Below, piece after piece: positions 35,746-46,819 of a stretch of DNA of 64,000 bases (position 1 is the stretch's first letter; each line of letters opens with the position of its first letter). Both the position numbers and the translations under genes were made by a program. The stretch is from Agarophyton chilense. Its lineage: Eukaryota; Rhodophyta; Florideophyceae; Gracilariales; Gracilariaceae. The DNA lies in contig JARGXX010000138.1 in NCBI GenBank assembly GCA_030374765.1, positions 744,001 to 808,000 on the forward strand, in the 5' to 3' direction. Under the pieces are notes generated by a model. That model ran no database searches. It worked only from the letters and a program-made list of their open reading frames with translations, and was not told the origin of the DNA.

Positions 35746-37980
35746 TTGAAAGATTCCTCTTTGGATCGTACACACAGTGGAACGCGTAAAGTGAAAGATT
35801 GCATCAAGCGAATGCAACGTTCACGGAGAAACTACAACTTTTCTGGAGATGATCTTTTCTTGGTGTTAAATGACCTCGAACGGTTTGTGGCAGAAACCGA
35901 TATACTCGGAATGAATCAGGATCGGGGCCATCTTGCACTACCGTACTTGTTACGCAGCTTCGTAGTAGATCAATACAACTCTGTAATAGATTCAACACGT
36001 GCATTTGAAGAAGGTGTGAGCAGTTGACTCCAGGCGATAAAGTATCTTTAGAGGCCTTACGCGACGGACCACTCGACTAAAATGTCTGTTCTCGGTTTTC
36101 CCAATACCCGCTAAAAGAGTTAAGAAACTGAAACAAAGTTTTTCATACGCTTCATTAACGCTTTCCATAGTTGTGTTAATATCTACTTCGCAGGAAAAAG
36201 CTGCCACATGTTTCTTGATTTTTGGGATACAGCAATCCGTACATTGATGGTAATTTACTGTTAAGACCAATGGAAGACTGCCTACCTGGCGTTCGTACAA
36301 CATGCGCAACCAGAAGGTGATGTACCACGTGCTCGCACGTCATAAGAAAGAGTGCGGTCCGCCAAGGCGTTGGTGATGGTAGCGTAATCTCTAACTTCAT
36401 TGCTAGCAGCAAGCGGAAAGCCTCCGGAAGATAACAACAATTTAAACCTCGCTCACAGTTATATCTCGTCGAATCCAACCACCGACCTCCCTTCAACGAC
36501 AGTTGACTCATATGTCCCATGTTTTATGACTAATGCCATAAAGAATCGTACTTTGTCCTCACGCTAAAAACAACGGCCAAACTCACTTCTAATTATGAGT
36601 CCCTCACTCCAGAAGAGAAGCTAACTGTTCCTAAGGCGTCGTCCTGCCGGCGAAAACGTTCTACTGGAACGTTCCGATAGTAAAACCGCATAACACGTTA
36701 CTTTGAACTACTTCGCAGCCCACCGATCCTCCATCAAAGCTTACGAACAACCCAAATAGCGCAATGCTGCTAGTGGTTCAAAATTCTACGGACCTGAGCC
36801 AGGCAGAAGAGCACCAAAAAAACTGATGGAGGGGGTCTCTCCTATGAGAAAGGCGTCTTGGACGTCAAGGTTGTCGACGCCCAAGGCTTTCCCGCCTCAT
36901 TCCGCGGTCACCATCCTAACAAGGAAACAGGCCGTCAAAGACGTGTACTCTAAACACTTTGGTTTTCTGCGTAGACAGTGGAAACAGGTTCATACCAACC
37001 GATTTCAAGATCGAGTAAAGTTCATGGCAAAGCGAAAACACAAAGTTTAGGCTGACCTTCAACCTTCTGCCCAGACTACTGTTTGATTCATTACAGTCCA
37101 GGATATAGGTGTTGGTCCGAACGTCATCATGGAAGACCTTTTACCGCCGCCAGTGCGGGCTCCACTCCACCATGGCGTGATACCTGATGTCGCTTATGCG
37201 TATAACAATCCGTTAAAAACAGTTGGTACTATTAACATAGTCGTTCGGTAGGTATCTTTTCTGGTACAGCTCACTTTTGTTCTATGCAAATCAGTAGACG
37301 CCCCAGTTCTATTGCTTAATGAATTCTGTGACTTATTCGTGGATTGGATTAGGCCTGTCTCAAAGCGTCTGTATATGGACGAAGGTTCATTAATCCCCAT
37401 CGTTCACCATCCGCTAAGGAGGGTTTTCGAAAAATTATGTGCCGCTTCTTGCTGCACAGGAACTGCCACCCGCTTTGGGGAATAAAAAAAGTTTCGTTCC
37501 GCGCTGTCTATCCCGCTCCCAGCCGAATCTCAAGTATGTGTGAGTGGTATTACGCGTCAACACGGTCTTTGATGATGAGAAGCCCTATCATTCCTGCACG
37601 ATATGTCTCATATCACATTAGCGAATGTAAAAGTTGAGTTAGAACCTTAAGAAAAGTTCAAAGCATTGATTGTCAAAGTTGGCTCAAAAGCCCAGTTTCT
37701 CAGGAAACCCCAAGTGATTGATTCTGTAGTGCTTCACCCTTTTCCAATTGTTCCTACTCAGATAACCGTAGCAGAAATATCTGGTATCCCTCACGTTAAG
37801 GAGGAAAAAGGGATTGTTACTCACTTGCCGAATGACTCGGAAGCGAAACCTCCTATAGAAGATATGGAAAAACCTGCTTCAAATAATTACGACCAACTTG
37901 ATTCAGTAACAGAACTCGATGAACTTGATCTCGTTAATAGCGAGTTAACGGTAGGACATTGCTGCAAATATTGAAACAGT
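35746..37980 (+). pseudogene. Old gypsy-type gag and protease region (broken)
   Basis: The + strand begins with a gag capsid: NFSGDDLFLVLNDLERFVAE, ILGMNQDRGHLALPYLLRS. In a second frame near 36035 it continues with YATDHSTKMSVLGFPNT, FFIRFINAFHSC and QPEGDVPRARTS, matching retrotransposon capsids. From about 37150 a protease-like block reads PLKTVGTINIVVR, DAPVLLLNEFCDLFVDWIRP and MDEGSLIPIVHHP (to about 37420), the usual retropepsin flanks. A tail runs on to 37980. Several stops and frame changes break it. The sequence stops where a PIF/Harbinger element begins (38022). An RT start in the same orientation appears on that element's far side at 41.04 kb, so both are probably one split gypsy element. 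Confidence 0.65.
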
Positions 37981-38021
37981 TGTGTGCATTATAATTACAG
38001 CATTACATACCATTGCAGAAA

Positions 38022-38039
38022 TTCTGCAAAAGCTTGTGA
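38022..38039 (+). repeat. Left terminal inverted repeat of the PIF/Harbinger element
   Basis: Matches the complement of 40957-40973 except for one extra base. It overlaps a local near-palindrome (TGCAGAAATTCTGCA), which blurs the exact outer end. Confidence 0.65.
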
Positions 38040-38089
38040 CAAACAATGCTCAAATGTGACCGTTTAGCCACAACCCGTCTGTAAAGGCT

Positions 38090-39346
38090 GTGAACAAGTA
38101 CCCAATAAGTTCGCGCAAAAAGACGCCTCTTTTCCATCCCTATGTAACGATAAGCCCTTCCATGCCTGAGGTTTTTTTGCAAGGCAGCAACACCGTCACC
38201 CCCAAAATGGGGGGTAAGGAACCAAACCAGGCTGAGTTTCCTAAGCCACCCCAGTCTCAAGTCATCACCACACCTGAGTCCCAACCTCTCCCCGACCTTC
38301 CACCTCTACCCACAACTGCAGCAGTCTCCTTTGTACCTCCTTTACCTTACCAACTCTCCCATCATCTCCCTCTATTCCCGAACCCCCTACCCGCTGCACC
38401 TGCTTCCCCTTCAGACACGGACACTCCCGCACCGCCGCAACCATTGCGGTGCCCGTCGGAAACATCTGACGGCGCTAACGATCCCTCCCCGGCTTCAAAC
38501 AAGAATCAAAAAAGGGGAAGGATGTCTGTCTTCACGCCGAAGCAGGAATTGATGATTTTGTGAGAGGTGGCGGCTCAGGAAGCTCACATCGCGAGCTACG
38601 GTCAGAAGGGGAAGCAGTTTTGGTCCGTCAAGAACGCGTTGGTGATATCTAAGAAGTTTAAGAAGGACCTAGAGTGCAAAAACGTTCAAGATCGCTACAA
38701 TCGCCTTCAAAAGGATTTCAACAGTAGCGATCTGAAGCTCTCTAGGAGGTCAGGGGTAGGTGGGGAGGTGACGGAAGCCGAGGAGCTTCTTCCAGCAATG
38801 CGAGAGGCGACTACTGATCTGACGAAGCAGAACGAGTCCGAGAAGGAACGGGCAAAGGCTATTGAGGATCGGAAGCTTTCAGTTGGGCGTCGTATCGTAG
38901 AAATGGCTACAAGTAGAAGGAAAAAGAGCAGTTCGGGAGAAACACGCAAAGAATTTAGCGGCGCAGAGGATGTTGGGGGTGCGTCTGTTGAATCACCGGA
39001 GGATGTAGACGACGGAAACGGCGATGGTAGTCGACGTGTGAAACGCCAAAGGCGTAGCAAGCGAGCCGCGTCATCTGACTTTGGCCTCGACCTGGCTTCT
39101 TTTGGAAAGGCCATACATGCCTCTGATACCGCGCAATTGAGTTTGGACGAGCAGAAGCTTGCACTTGAACGCGACAGACTCACACTTGAGCGTGAAGAGC
39201 GAAAAAAAGACCGCATCGAGCGACGCAACGAGATGCAACATGAGCGGGAAATGAGGCGCGATGAACGGGAATCACAGAGCAAGGTAGAGTTGGAGAAGTT
39301 TAAGCTGATGATGGATATGGTCCGTAGTAAAATACAAAAAGAGTAA
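38090..39346 (+). pseudogene. PIF/Harbinger Myb/SANT-like accessory protein with one in-frame stop
   Basis: One frame runs from 38090 to 39346 (about 418 codons) with a single TGA at 38561-38563. The first 155 residues are Pro/Ser-rich. The stop falls at the start of a Myb/SANT-like domain: FTPKQELMIL, stop, EVAAQEAHIASYGQKGKQFW, KNVQDRYNRLQKDF. The centre has a basic nuclear-localisation-like RRVKRQRRSKR. The C-terminal 70 residues form a charged coiled coil (LALERDRLTLEREERKKDR). In Harbinger elements this protein binds the transposon ends and carries the transposase into the nucleus. The gene is otherwise undamaged, so the stop may be recent, a sequencing error, or leave a functional downstream product. 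Confidence 0.8.
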
Positions 39347-39570
39347 AAACAGCATCAAACTGTTTCGTCCTCCAAACTTCCACAGCTCCACCACGTCTTC
39401 ACTTCAACATCCTAGAGTTCACTAATCACCCAAAACCCCCCTGAGCTGCCCGAAACCCCTCCTAGAGACCCACAGCGCACCTACAGCATCAGCGGCTGGG
39501 GCTCCGCCCCGATCCCTGCTCCTCGCGGAGGGCCGCGATTTTCCCTACGACCACGCTCCCTCGTCCCGCG

Positions 39571-40620
39571 TTACTCATACTTTTGTGCAAGGTATTCGTC
39601 AAGGGACGGCGGCTCGCATTCGAAGTACTGCGACACCCTGTTGTGGTGCCTGCAGTTCTTAATGTTGGCAAGCAACATGGCCGCACTGTACAGAAGTCCG
39701 ACTGGTGACTGCCGGATTCTCATCTTGCGCTTGAAGTCCACCGTACTCCAGTGCAACTTAACCTCCATAAAATCCATTCCACACATACCCTTACCTTGCT
39801 CATCGCCGCATTAAACGCCTGCATCTCCTCTGACAGCACTGCACCTTGAAATGGGACCTCCAGATATACCCTAAAGATATAACCACTATTGCCGTATATA
39901 CAGAACTGATACTTACTACCTAACAATGCTGCCTCTAGTTGTCTATCCATCTCACTATTGACATAAATTGTCCAGTCATGACAACGTCCTTCAACAGGTC
40001 CGTGGGCATGTTGTTTCAACCCGTCTGGAGACCTCACCACTTGGAACTTCAGGGCATGCTTCTCCTTGTGTCCATTATATACTGCATTTTGTAGAGCATG
40101 TCCTCCAGGTCTTGCAACGGTGATGACTGTTCCGTCGATAAAGCCAACACAATTGTCCAAGGCACCACTTTTTCCCTCCACAGCGGCAGCGTACCTCCAC
40201 CCATGTTGCTGGATAAACTGAGGACAAATGTCCTTACTTAAAAGGTGCCCACGTGCCTCATAGAACTCTTCGAGGGCCTCCCAAAATATTTCGGACAGCT
40301 GCGAGTAGTGTTTGCCGAATAGAAGCTCTAAATCTTTCCATCGGCAAGGGGACGCGAAACGACGAAGCAGTACACAAGTAGATAAGAGAGGGTTAGTTCT
40401 ATAACTGTTACGCTGCGTGCTAGTACGCGTAGACGGCCATGATATAGCCTCTATGATTTCAGGCATATCACGCTTGCAAAAGCGGAAGTACAGTAGACAC
40501 TGTTCGTCAGTTAGCGCGTTAAAGATAAATGTAAAGTCTGAGCAGGATATACGGCTGACAAGTTACCGTCGCAGCTCATAGTCGAGGGCAAAGGACTGAA
40601 ACATAGCAGTAGCTTTATAA
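39571..40620 (-). pseudogene. PIF/Harbinger transposase (DDE_Tnp_4-type), frameshifted
   Basis: Main minus frame: MFQSFALDYELRR, a TAA near 40570, then DFTFIFNALTDEQCLLYFRF and a long open stretch to 39720. Motifs: helix-turn-helix-like first third with FGKHYSQLSEIFWEALEEFY. The first catalytic Asp is in CVGFIDGTVITVARPGG (about 40140). Next come QNAVYNGHKEKHALKFQVV and the second Asp in GRCHDWTIY (about 39980). The third block is FNAAMSKVRVCVEW (about 39800). A frame change at about 39785 moves the C-terminus to the next frame, which continues MEVKLHWSTVDFKRKMRIRQ to 39571. Catalytic landmarks are present, so only the stop and frame change need disable it. Confidence 0.85.
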
Positions 40621-40918
40621 AGAAAGCTACTGTTAGTTGTAGTTGTCGTCCTATTGTTTCGCCGCATACGTCTGCGTGCGACGAGTTGCAATGCGACTTG
40701 CCAGCCGACGGCGCGTCGCATTTGGAGATGATTGGCATGGTCCTTTTGTCGATGCCAAGGAATGATGCGGGGAATAATGCTAGCAAGCGGTAGTGCTACA
40801 GATAATGTGCCAGTACGAGGGTGCGAGTACGAGGGGGCTAATACTCAGGGAGCTTTTTGCATTGCTCATTTTTAGCCATGCCGTAAAGTTTGGCTTCTGC
40901 AGTAAATTTAACTAATGC

Positions 40919-40969
40919 GCAAAACTTGTGAGGATTGTCTAATGCACACAAGTACCTCACAAGTTTTGC
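40919..40969. repeat. Perfect 15-bp hairpin at the Harbinger right end
   Basis: GCAAAACTTGTGAGG (40919-40933) pairs exactly with CCTCACAAGTTTTGC (40955-40969), with a 21-base loop. The right arm is the terminal repeat itself, so the left arm is a second, inverted terminal-repeat copy. Subterminal repeats of this kind often bind the Myb-like partner. Confidence 0.75.
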
Positions 40970-41039
40970 AGAAAACTCCTACCGTAAGATCCCTAATGTC
41001 TCATACTTTCACTTTGAATAGTTGCTTGAAGTGCTACGA

Positions 41040-41410
41040 GACTATACCACAATGTGAGATGGCTCTCTTGGTGAGGTAGTTACAACGGACCACCGGCATG
41101 ATCTGTTGCAAGACACAAGACCAGTCGCTTCATGGCCATTCAGGGAACGTCTCAAAGCTATTGAAGAGTAACACTTCCAGATAAACAAAATGCTCCGCAC
41201 TGGAGTGAATGAACCAGCTAAGTCTCCGTGGAAATCACTATTTGTACTGGCTCGTAAACCTGGTAATTAGTGGCGTTTCTGTATCGACCATCGTCACCTA
41301 AACGAAGTAGTAATCAATAATGGGTATTCCAACCCACGTATGGATATGTACGTTGATTCGCACGGTACATCTACCGAACTAAATGCGTTGGACGCCAATT
41401 GGAGATAGAT
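41040..41410 (+). pseudogene. gypsy reverse transcriptase N-terminal fragment
   Basis: Reads DHRHDLLQDTRPVASWPFRE, INKMLRTGVNEPAKSPW, FVLARKPGN, stop, WRFCIDHRHLNEVV and ends at ALDANW. These are RT domain landmarks also present at 270-590. In-frame stops occur. The fragment continues, in orientation and order, the gag-protease region at 35.75-37.98 kb; only the Harbinger element lies between. Homology stops at about 41410, some 110 bases before the next LTR. Confidence 0.8.
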
Positions 41411-41527
41411 AGACAACGATGACGATAATGGGGAGTTGCGTTGTCCAAGCTTCGATTGGACCGCGAGGGGTATCGTAAGTTCTCGATCGAGGACGAAGGG
41501 CTGTTTTCGGCAGTGAGGAACGAAAAT

Positions 41528-41740
41528 TTTAATATAGTATTACGTGACATCCAATTATCGTTGTTACGTAGCAACACCATACTACAAATTCATATTTTTA
41601 AATCCGACTCAAACATATAAGCGTTCAAAAACATGTCTATACAAGCTACATGATTAATGACGCGACGAAAGAAGCAGTAGAATTCATCATTTCAATGAGT
41701 AAAGTTGAAATTAAATCGTCATTATCTCTCCTATTTTACA
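41528..41740 (+). repeat. 5' LTR of the gypsy element
   Basis: Aligns without gaps to 46602-46814 at about 76% by hand count. The canonical TG start has decayed to TT; it ends TACA. It is followed directly by TTTGGTAGCATC, which resembles an initiator-Met tRNA primer site (TGGTATC). It is preceded by the AAAAT target copy. Confidence 0.8.
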
Positions 41741-41829
41741 TTTGGTAGCATCTAAATATTTCAGGAACACCTGGTCAGAAGTGAGCGCAGTTACGTGCAG
41801 CCATAGGAACTTTCACGACAACAATGATG

Positions 41830-42790
41830 TATAGGAAGCTGATGTTTTACATTTCCAGTAACATCTGGCTGTCTTGCAAAAGACTGTGCAGCAGCAGGCT
41901 GATCTAATCAAAATACTTCAAACGCAGCTGAAAAATGGTTAAAATACTGTCGGAAATCAGAATAACACTGGCGCCAATGCTTTGAAGTCTCTTCCGGCTC
42001 CGCTTTTAAAAGGGACTGCTGTGGACCGCAAAGTTGAGGGAGTGAAAAGTTTCTTTTACTTAATCGGAAAGTATGGAACCTTATGTAACTACTCTGAACA
42101 AAAAATGGTTGTTTTGGACGAAATCTGGACCGCACATCATCGTAGATTCTTCATGTAGAACGTGAAAACCGTAAGCTTTGAACGATTGAATATTTGAAGC
42201 GTGAGGTGATTCCAGAATTTGTTCCTACAAACGAGAAAGCCGCCGCGCGTGTGCAGCTGATGTATATTAAGCTGAAACATTTAAACGTTTTGAACGACCA
42301 TATAGCATTTTTTGAAAACTTTATTACGTTTTGTGGTACCCCAACGAACGAGCCTTACATTCATTTTTTCAACAGCCTTCCAAAGTACTATATAAGAAAG
42401 TTTGCAGAACGCTTCCTAGATTCTCAACCACTTAACCGTACAAGTGGCACAAGTATGTATGTAGCATACATCTACGCCAGGAGAATGAAGCTCTCGATGA
42501 AACTAAATGGTGCATTTCAGAAGAATACAAACGAGGACAAATGAGAGTACAAAAATACGAAGAAGATTAGAGAAACATCGATCTCCGACCTAAAAACCAA
42601 CGCGACGCCTACTCAAAAAGAGGATAACACTGTCAGCTGGGTTATAGCAAAGAGAGGGGGAAATACCCTTTTCATGAAGAATGACCGATGTTTCAAATGT
42701 GGACACAAGGACTGGAGTGACCCTGACCGTCCTTGTCGTGGGGATAGGAAAAGTCAAACGAACACAAACTCAAAAAACGAGTAACGCTGA
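41830..42790 (+). pseudogene. gag of the gypsy element (broken)
   Basis: An N-terminal QQQADLIKILQTQLKNG coil is followed by a capsid-like stretch: LPAPLLKGTAVDRKVEGVKS, YLIGKYGTLCNYSEQ, then the longest open piece 42194-42544. The 3' part has CFKCGHKDWSDPDRPCRGD (about 42690-42745), a degenerate zinc knuckle. Stops at 41940, near 42157, at 42542 and elsewhere break the frame. Confidence 0.65.
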
Positions 42791-42840
42791 AGGGCAGAGC
42801 GACTCTTGAAGGCATCTTAGAAATACCTCGCCTTTCTGCC

Positions 42841-44140
42841 ATGAACATGGCAGAGGAAGAGAACTGCAATTACGAAGCAATCTTTAGCCGACATCCTTCT
42901 CCCTTGATTCTTGATTCTTTTGCTTCCCATAACTTCATGGCATTTAAAACGGCTCAGAATTTTAGTCTTGGTGAGGAGGATACAACTGGCGTCAAAGTTG
43001 AACTTGGAAACAACACAGAAAGTCCAGTCATTGGATAACTCACTTCAGTTTGAATGTCAACGGATATTTGTCTATTGAAAGTGTATTTCTTATCTACAAG
43101 AATAGTGAATAAGATCCACCAGTTTGCTACTAAGACAATCTTGGTTGAGGAATTAGAATCTGGATATCAATTGGGCTAATAACGCATTTGTATTGACAAG
43201 ATCTGATGGATCACAGGTACAGGTTCTTCCAAGGACGATTAAGAATTCCTGCAACACGAAAATGTTGAAACGAATTTGATTGAAGATACTGACAGGGGTA
43301 CTGAAGAAAGGCAACTGTGAGTTGCGAATGGCTCAAATAAGAGTACGTCAGCCTTCTCAGAAAAATTGAGGACAAATTATAGCTTCAAGAATATACTTAC
43401 CTACTGTGAAGACATTTTTCGAGAAGAATTGTTGAAAGAACAACCCTAAACACGTGGCATGGAATTTACGATGAACCTAAAACCCAGAAAACCCCCTCCA
43501 GTAGGCCCAGTTCTCCTATTGTTTCCGAAAGAGTTGAATGATCTGAAGCTACACTTGCAGAAGTATCTTAAAATAAACTGATTTGACCATCTCCATCACC
43601 AGATGGCGCACCAGAATTTTTCTGTAGAAAGAGAACGGTGATTTACGTATGTTTTGCGACTATAGAGCTTAAAAAAAGATCCCGATTCCCGATTCTAGCC
43701 CGATTCCTCTAATCGACCAGAGAATTGACCAGGTAGCTGATGCAATCATTTTTTCTGAGGTTAACCTCATTTGTGGGTATCATCATATGAGAGTGAAGGA
43801 CGAAGACTGTCACAAAACAGCGATAGTAACCCGCTTCGGATTTTTCGAGTGGGGGGTATTATGTTTGGGATAGAAGCACGCTCCAGCAGAATTTTAACGC
43901 CTTCTCGGCACTTTGTTCCAAAACCTTCTTGGTGAATGGATGGTATTTTACCTTGACGATATATTATTTTACATTAAGGCTGCGAAAGAAAATCAAAAAC
44001 ATCTGAGGCATGTAATTGAAGTTTTGCGTAAGTACAAGCTGCACCTACACCCAATAAAATGAGATTTTGGACTTGAAGTCGATTAGCTTGGTTAAAAGGT
44101 TAGTTCTGAAAGAATAAGGTCGGAACAGAGATTTGATAGT
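42841..44140 (+). pseudogene. Aspartic protease and reverse transcriptase of the gypsy element (broken)
   Basis: The protease active-site loop appears as LILDSFASHNFM (about 42900-42935); the usual DSGAS has Phe for Gly. RT starts near 43455 with GMEFTMNLKPRKPPPVGPV and PKELNDLKLHLQKYL. It continues in other frames with IPLIDQRIDQVADAIIFSEV and YHHMRVKDEDCHKTAIVTRFG. The catalytic box FYLDDIL is intact (about 43949-43970), followed by HLRHVIEVLRKYKLHLHP. Many stops and frame changes make the gene dead, although the RT aspartates survive. Confidence 0.75.
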
Positions 44141-44159
44141 GCAGTACAAGTCAACATGA

Positions 44160-44639
44160 CAAGCAAGAAACTTCCAAAGACAAGAGACTCTTGCCACCAC
44201 ACAAAATTCCAAAAGAATGGTGGGAAGTATTGACGATGAATGTTCTTTCAGAATTACGTATCAACGAGAAAACACATTACTTTGTTTATGTCATTGTAAA
44301 GAAACTGTGGAAATGGGGTCATTTAACCCCAACGAACAAAAGCATAACTTTTTCTGATGTTCTTCAATTGTTTTTTGACCATGTGTTTTCTAAGCATGGT
44401 GTGTTAGATAGCATCATCTTGGACATAAGATTTTTTTTAAATCCAAGTACTTCGACGGACTCACAAAAATGCTCATTATTGCTAAAAATATAGCAACGAA
44501 AAACACCCGCAGACTGCCGTGAAAAGCTAGAATACTATTGGGACATGTATCCATATGCTTCCTCACATTATCTAGAAGAAGCCGAATGATTAGAACTTAT
44601 TTCTCAGAGAGCTTGATTTCGGATACAACTCATCGAATC
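44160..44639 (+). pseudogene. Integrase core fragment of the gypsy element
   Basis: One open frame (44191-44493) begins PPHKIPKEWWEVLTMNVLSE, the usual entry to the integrase core; the first catalytic Asp (normally MDF) is Asn. It continues HYFVYVIVKKLWKWGHLTPT, LFFDHVFSKHGVLDSIILD and RFFLNPS. The HHCC domain and RNase H that should precede it are absent, so an internal deletion removed them. The frame stops at the GC-rich insertion. Confidence 0.75.
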
Positions 44640-46120
44640 ACAAGAGCACAGTGCTGAATCCGTCCTAAATGCAACCGCCCAGCAAGGACAGGGGGATGTC
44701 TCCCAGTACCTGTTTTGTGGACCGGAGCAATCCCCCTGTCTCTGCACCTGGGACTTTCACACCGATGATTGGTTGGTGTGGAACGGCCAGTTGGGATGGT
44801 GGAAGTGGAAGCGAATCTCGAGATTGAGATTCGCTTCAAAACACACCACCCCGTTCCAAAACCGGCCAGACGCCTTTACCGGTCTCCATCACCGAAGACG
44901 GCGCCGCGACCGTCCGCGGCGCCATCTCCGTCTTCCTCCGTTTGCCCCTTCTTCCTCGGCCACCGCCGCCCCCCAGCACCGTCTGGCTACCCGCTGTCGT
45001 CGCAGCTTTCGGCCGCCCTTGCGCCCGCATCACCAACCTGCCGCGCTTCGTCAAGCGCCCCATCGTCGCTCTGCCGTCGCAGCGCGCATGAACCCTCTCC
45101 CTTGTTTGCGCCCCAACAGCCTCTTCCGCCTCTTTGTTGTCCGCCTCCATGGCCTCCGCCTTCGCGGCCTTCGCCTCCACCGCCTCCGTCCCTCTCACAG
45201 CGTCGCCTGCCCAACCCCGCTGTGTCGCCCAAGCAGGCTGCGTCGCCGCAACGCACTGCGTCGACTTCGACCGCGTTGTCAGGTTGAGGGTGGCCAGCCA
45301 TAGCGTCGTCCACGACCAGTTCGAACTGGTCTACGACCGCTTCCACGGACGCATGGGTGACGCTCTGGTCCACTTCACTGTCCAATTCTTCGGCTTCAAG
45401 GTCCAACACCGGCGCGTATACCGGCTTGCGGCTGGATGAGTCGGTATCGTCGTCAGGTCATCTCTCGAATCAAGGTTGTAGGATTCATGTTTGGATGAAA
45501 CGGTGGAACTGGTGATTCCAGATTCTAACCACGTATTATATAGACGTCATCAGAATAGACAGAGCCTTTCCTAGGGAGGTCTACTAGAAGACGTCCCAAA
45601 TTCAAGGCTACGGGTGTAGCTTTTGGGCTTTGTCTTATGCATGAGTGGAGTTTATGCAATACTCTGATCGTCTATATAAACCCCCGAGCCGAGCGCTGCG
45701 GGGGGGACCACTTTTCCGGGGAAGCTCCTTGGGCACCCTCACTTCTCTCAGCCCTGTCCGGGCCTCTTTTGCCATCAACCGTTTCTCTCTCTGCCCTGCT
45801 TCCCCCTTTCACTTTCCTTGGCGGCTTGGTCTCCCGCCGTCTTTTGCATCAACATTTCCCCACTACGAGTGCAGCCCTGTAGTGGCTGGCGGGCGCTCGT
45901 AGGTGTTCTTCGGAGTGGTTGTATCGTTTTTTAGTGCTCCCTGGGCCTTTACTGGTTGGCCGTTTCCGCCGGCCTCTGTCGTTATGTCTACGGTTGTAGA
46001 CTGGTACCCCCTGGCATTTCGTTCTACTGGGTCTGTCACCACCCGCGCCATTAGCAGCCCAGAAAATGGCGTCTACACGAAACGTACCTGGAATACCTAC
46101 CTTATTCTCGAGTAACAAAA
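44640..46120. mobile_element. GC-rich nested insertion inside the gypsy element
   Basis: About 1.48 kb whose GC content and codon pattern differ from the AT-rich host element. It interrupts pol between the integrase core and the C-terminus. GAATC flanks it at 44635-44639 and 46121-46125, a possible 5-bp target duplication. Inside are a 12-bp perfect hairpin at 44808-44837, a TATATAAA box at 45673-45681, and near the 3' end a Met-initiated open frame (MSTVVDWYPLAFRSTG). The TATA box followed by a coding start would suit an LTR plus the beginning of gag, but no partner LTR is present. ORFs on both strands across 44770-45440 are low-complexity and unsupported. Confidence 0.5.
44808..44837. repeat. 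12-bp perfect hairpin
   Basis: GAAGCGAATCTC (44808-44819) pairs with GAGATTCGCTTC (44826-44837) across a 6-base loop. It lies about 170 bases inside the left edge of the GC-rich insertion. Confidence 0.75.
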
Positions 46121-46125
46121 GAATC

Positions 46126-46601
46126 TGGTACAGCTTCGAATTGAAAGGCAGCAGTGAACACGCACGAACGACAAAAAATGTTTAAAGCAATGACACGTGG
46201 TAAGTTCTCTGTGGCACAATTAGAAGCAATTACTGAAGTCATGGGCCCGGTCACGTACTAGATAAAGCTACATATCAAACGATGAAACGTGCTCACGATG
46301 CTTTTCACGTTTCGAAGCTTAAGAAGTACTTGAGACCAGAAACTGACAAAATTACACTTTGTGTAGAGATTTATGCCAAAAATAATGTCGCACGTTATCT
46401 TTGGCACAAATCATTACACAAAGTCAAGGAAATCTTGGATAAGAAAAAGTCACGTCGGAAGGTGTACTATATGATTTAATTTGAAAACGATACACCAGAA
46501 GAGGATATTTGAATGGCGAAAAGCGAATTAAGCACCGGCAAAGATCGCATCCGCGCATACAAAAAATTGACGAGGACGTCTGATTCCAAAGAGAAGGTGA
46601 A
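46126..46601 (+). pseudogene. pol C-terminus of the gypsy element with degenerate chromodomain-like end
   Basis: Reads AITEVMGPVTY (the pol tail seen after integrase), then in the next frame HDAFHVSKLKKYLRPETD (46282-46340), matching the FHVSxLKxY hallmark. KVKEILDKKKSRRKVYYMI follows, resembling a chromodomain start (VEKILDxR...YLVKW). Stops occur at 46259, 46477 and 46510. It ends at the 3' LTR. Confidence 0.65.
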
Positions 46602-46814
46602 TGTATTATAGTACTATGTAAAACTCATTTATTGTTATTACGTAACAAACTCTTGTTACAAATTCATGTGTTTGAATCTGATTCAAACACATAAGCAGTC
46701 ACAAACATGTGTACATAAGCTGCATGATTTGTGCCGCAACGATAGAAGCAGCAGGCCTCATCATTGCTGTGGGTAAAGTTGAAATTCAATTGTGATTATC
46801 TCTCCTGTCCTACA
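46602..46814 (+). repeat. 3' LTR of the gypsy element
   Basis: Starts TG and ends TACA. It aligns without gaps to 41528-41740 and is followed by the AAAAT target copy. Confidence 0.82.
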
Positions 46815-46819
46815 AAAAT

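Larger units (their letters stand above)
38022..40973. mobile_element. PIF/Harbinger DNA transposon
   Basis: A 2.95-kb element bounded by near-identical inverted ends: TTCTGCAAAAGCTTGTGA at 38022-38039 and its complement at 40957-40973, which lacks one base. It holds the two genes expected of the superfamily, facing each other: a Myb/SANT-like protein (+) and a DDE transposase (-). The usual 3-bp target duplication could not be fixed because the outer boundary of the termini is fuzzy. It sits within an older gypsy element. Confidence 0.75.
41528..46814 (+). mobile_element. LTR retrotransposon, Ty3/gypsy type, with both LTRs and target duplication
   Basis: A 5.29-kb element with two 213-bp direct LTRs and a 5-bp target duplication AAAAT at 41523-41527 and 46815-46819. 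Inside, reading +, are gag, a zinc-knuckle-like motif, aspartic protease, reverse transcriptase, part of the integrase and a pol C-terminus. RNase H and the integrase N-terminus are missing, and a GC-rich insertion splits the 3' part. By hand alignment the LTRs differ at about 50 of 213 positions without gaps, so the insertion is old. Confidence 0.85.

Noticed and set aside
44770-45440. Several overlapping ORFs of 100-176 codons on both strands
   Set aside because: All are Pro/Arg/Ala-rich low-complexity frames in GC-rich DNA with few stops in any frame; no motif supports one over the others.
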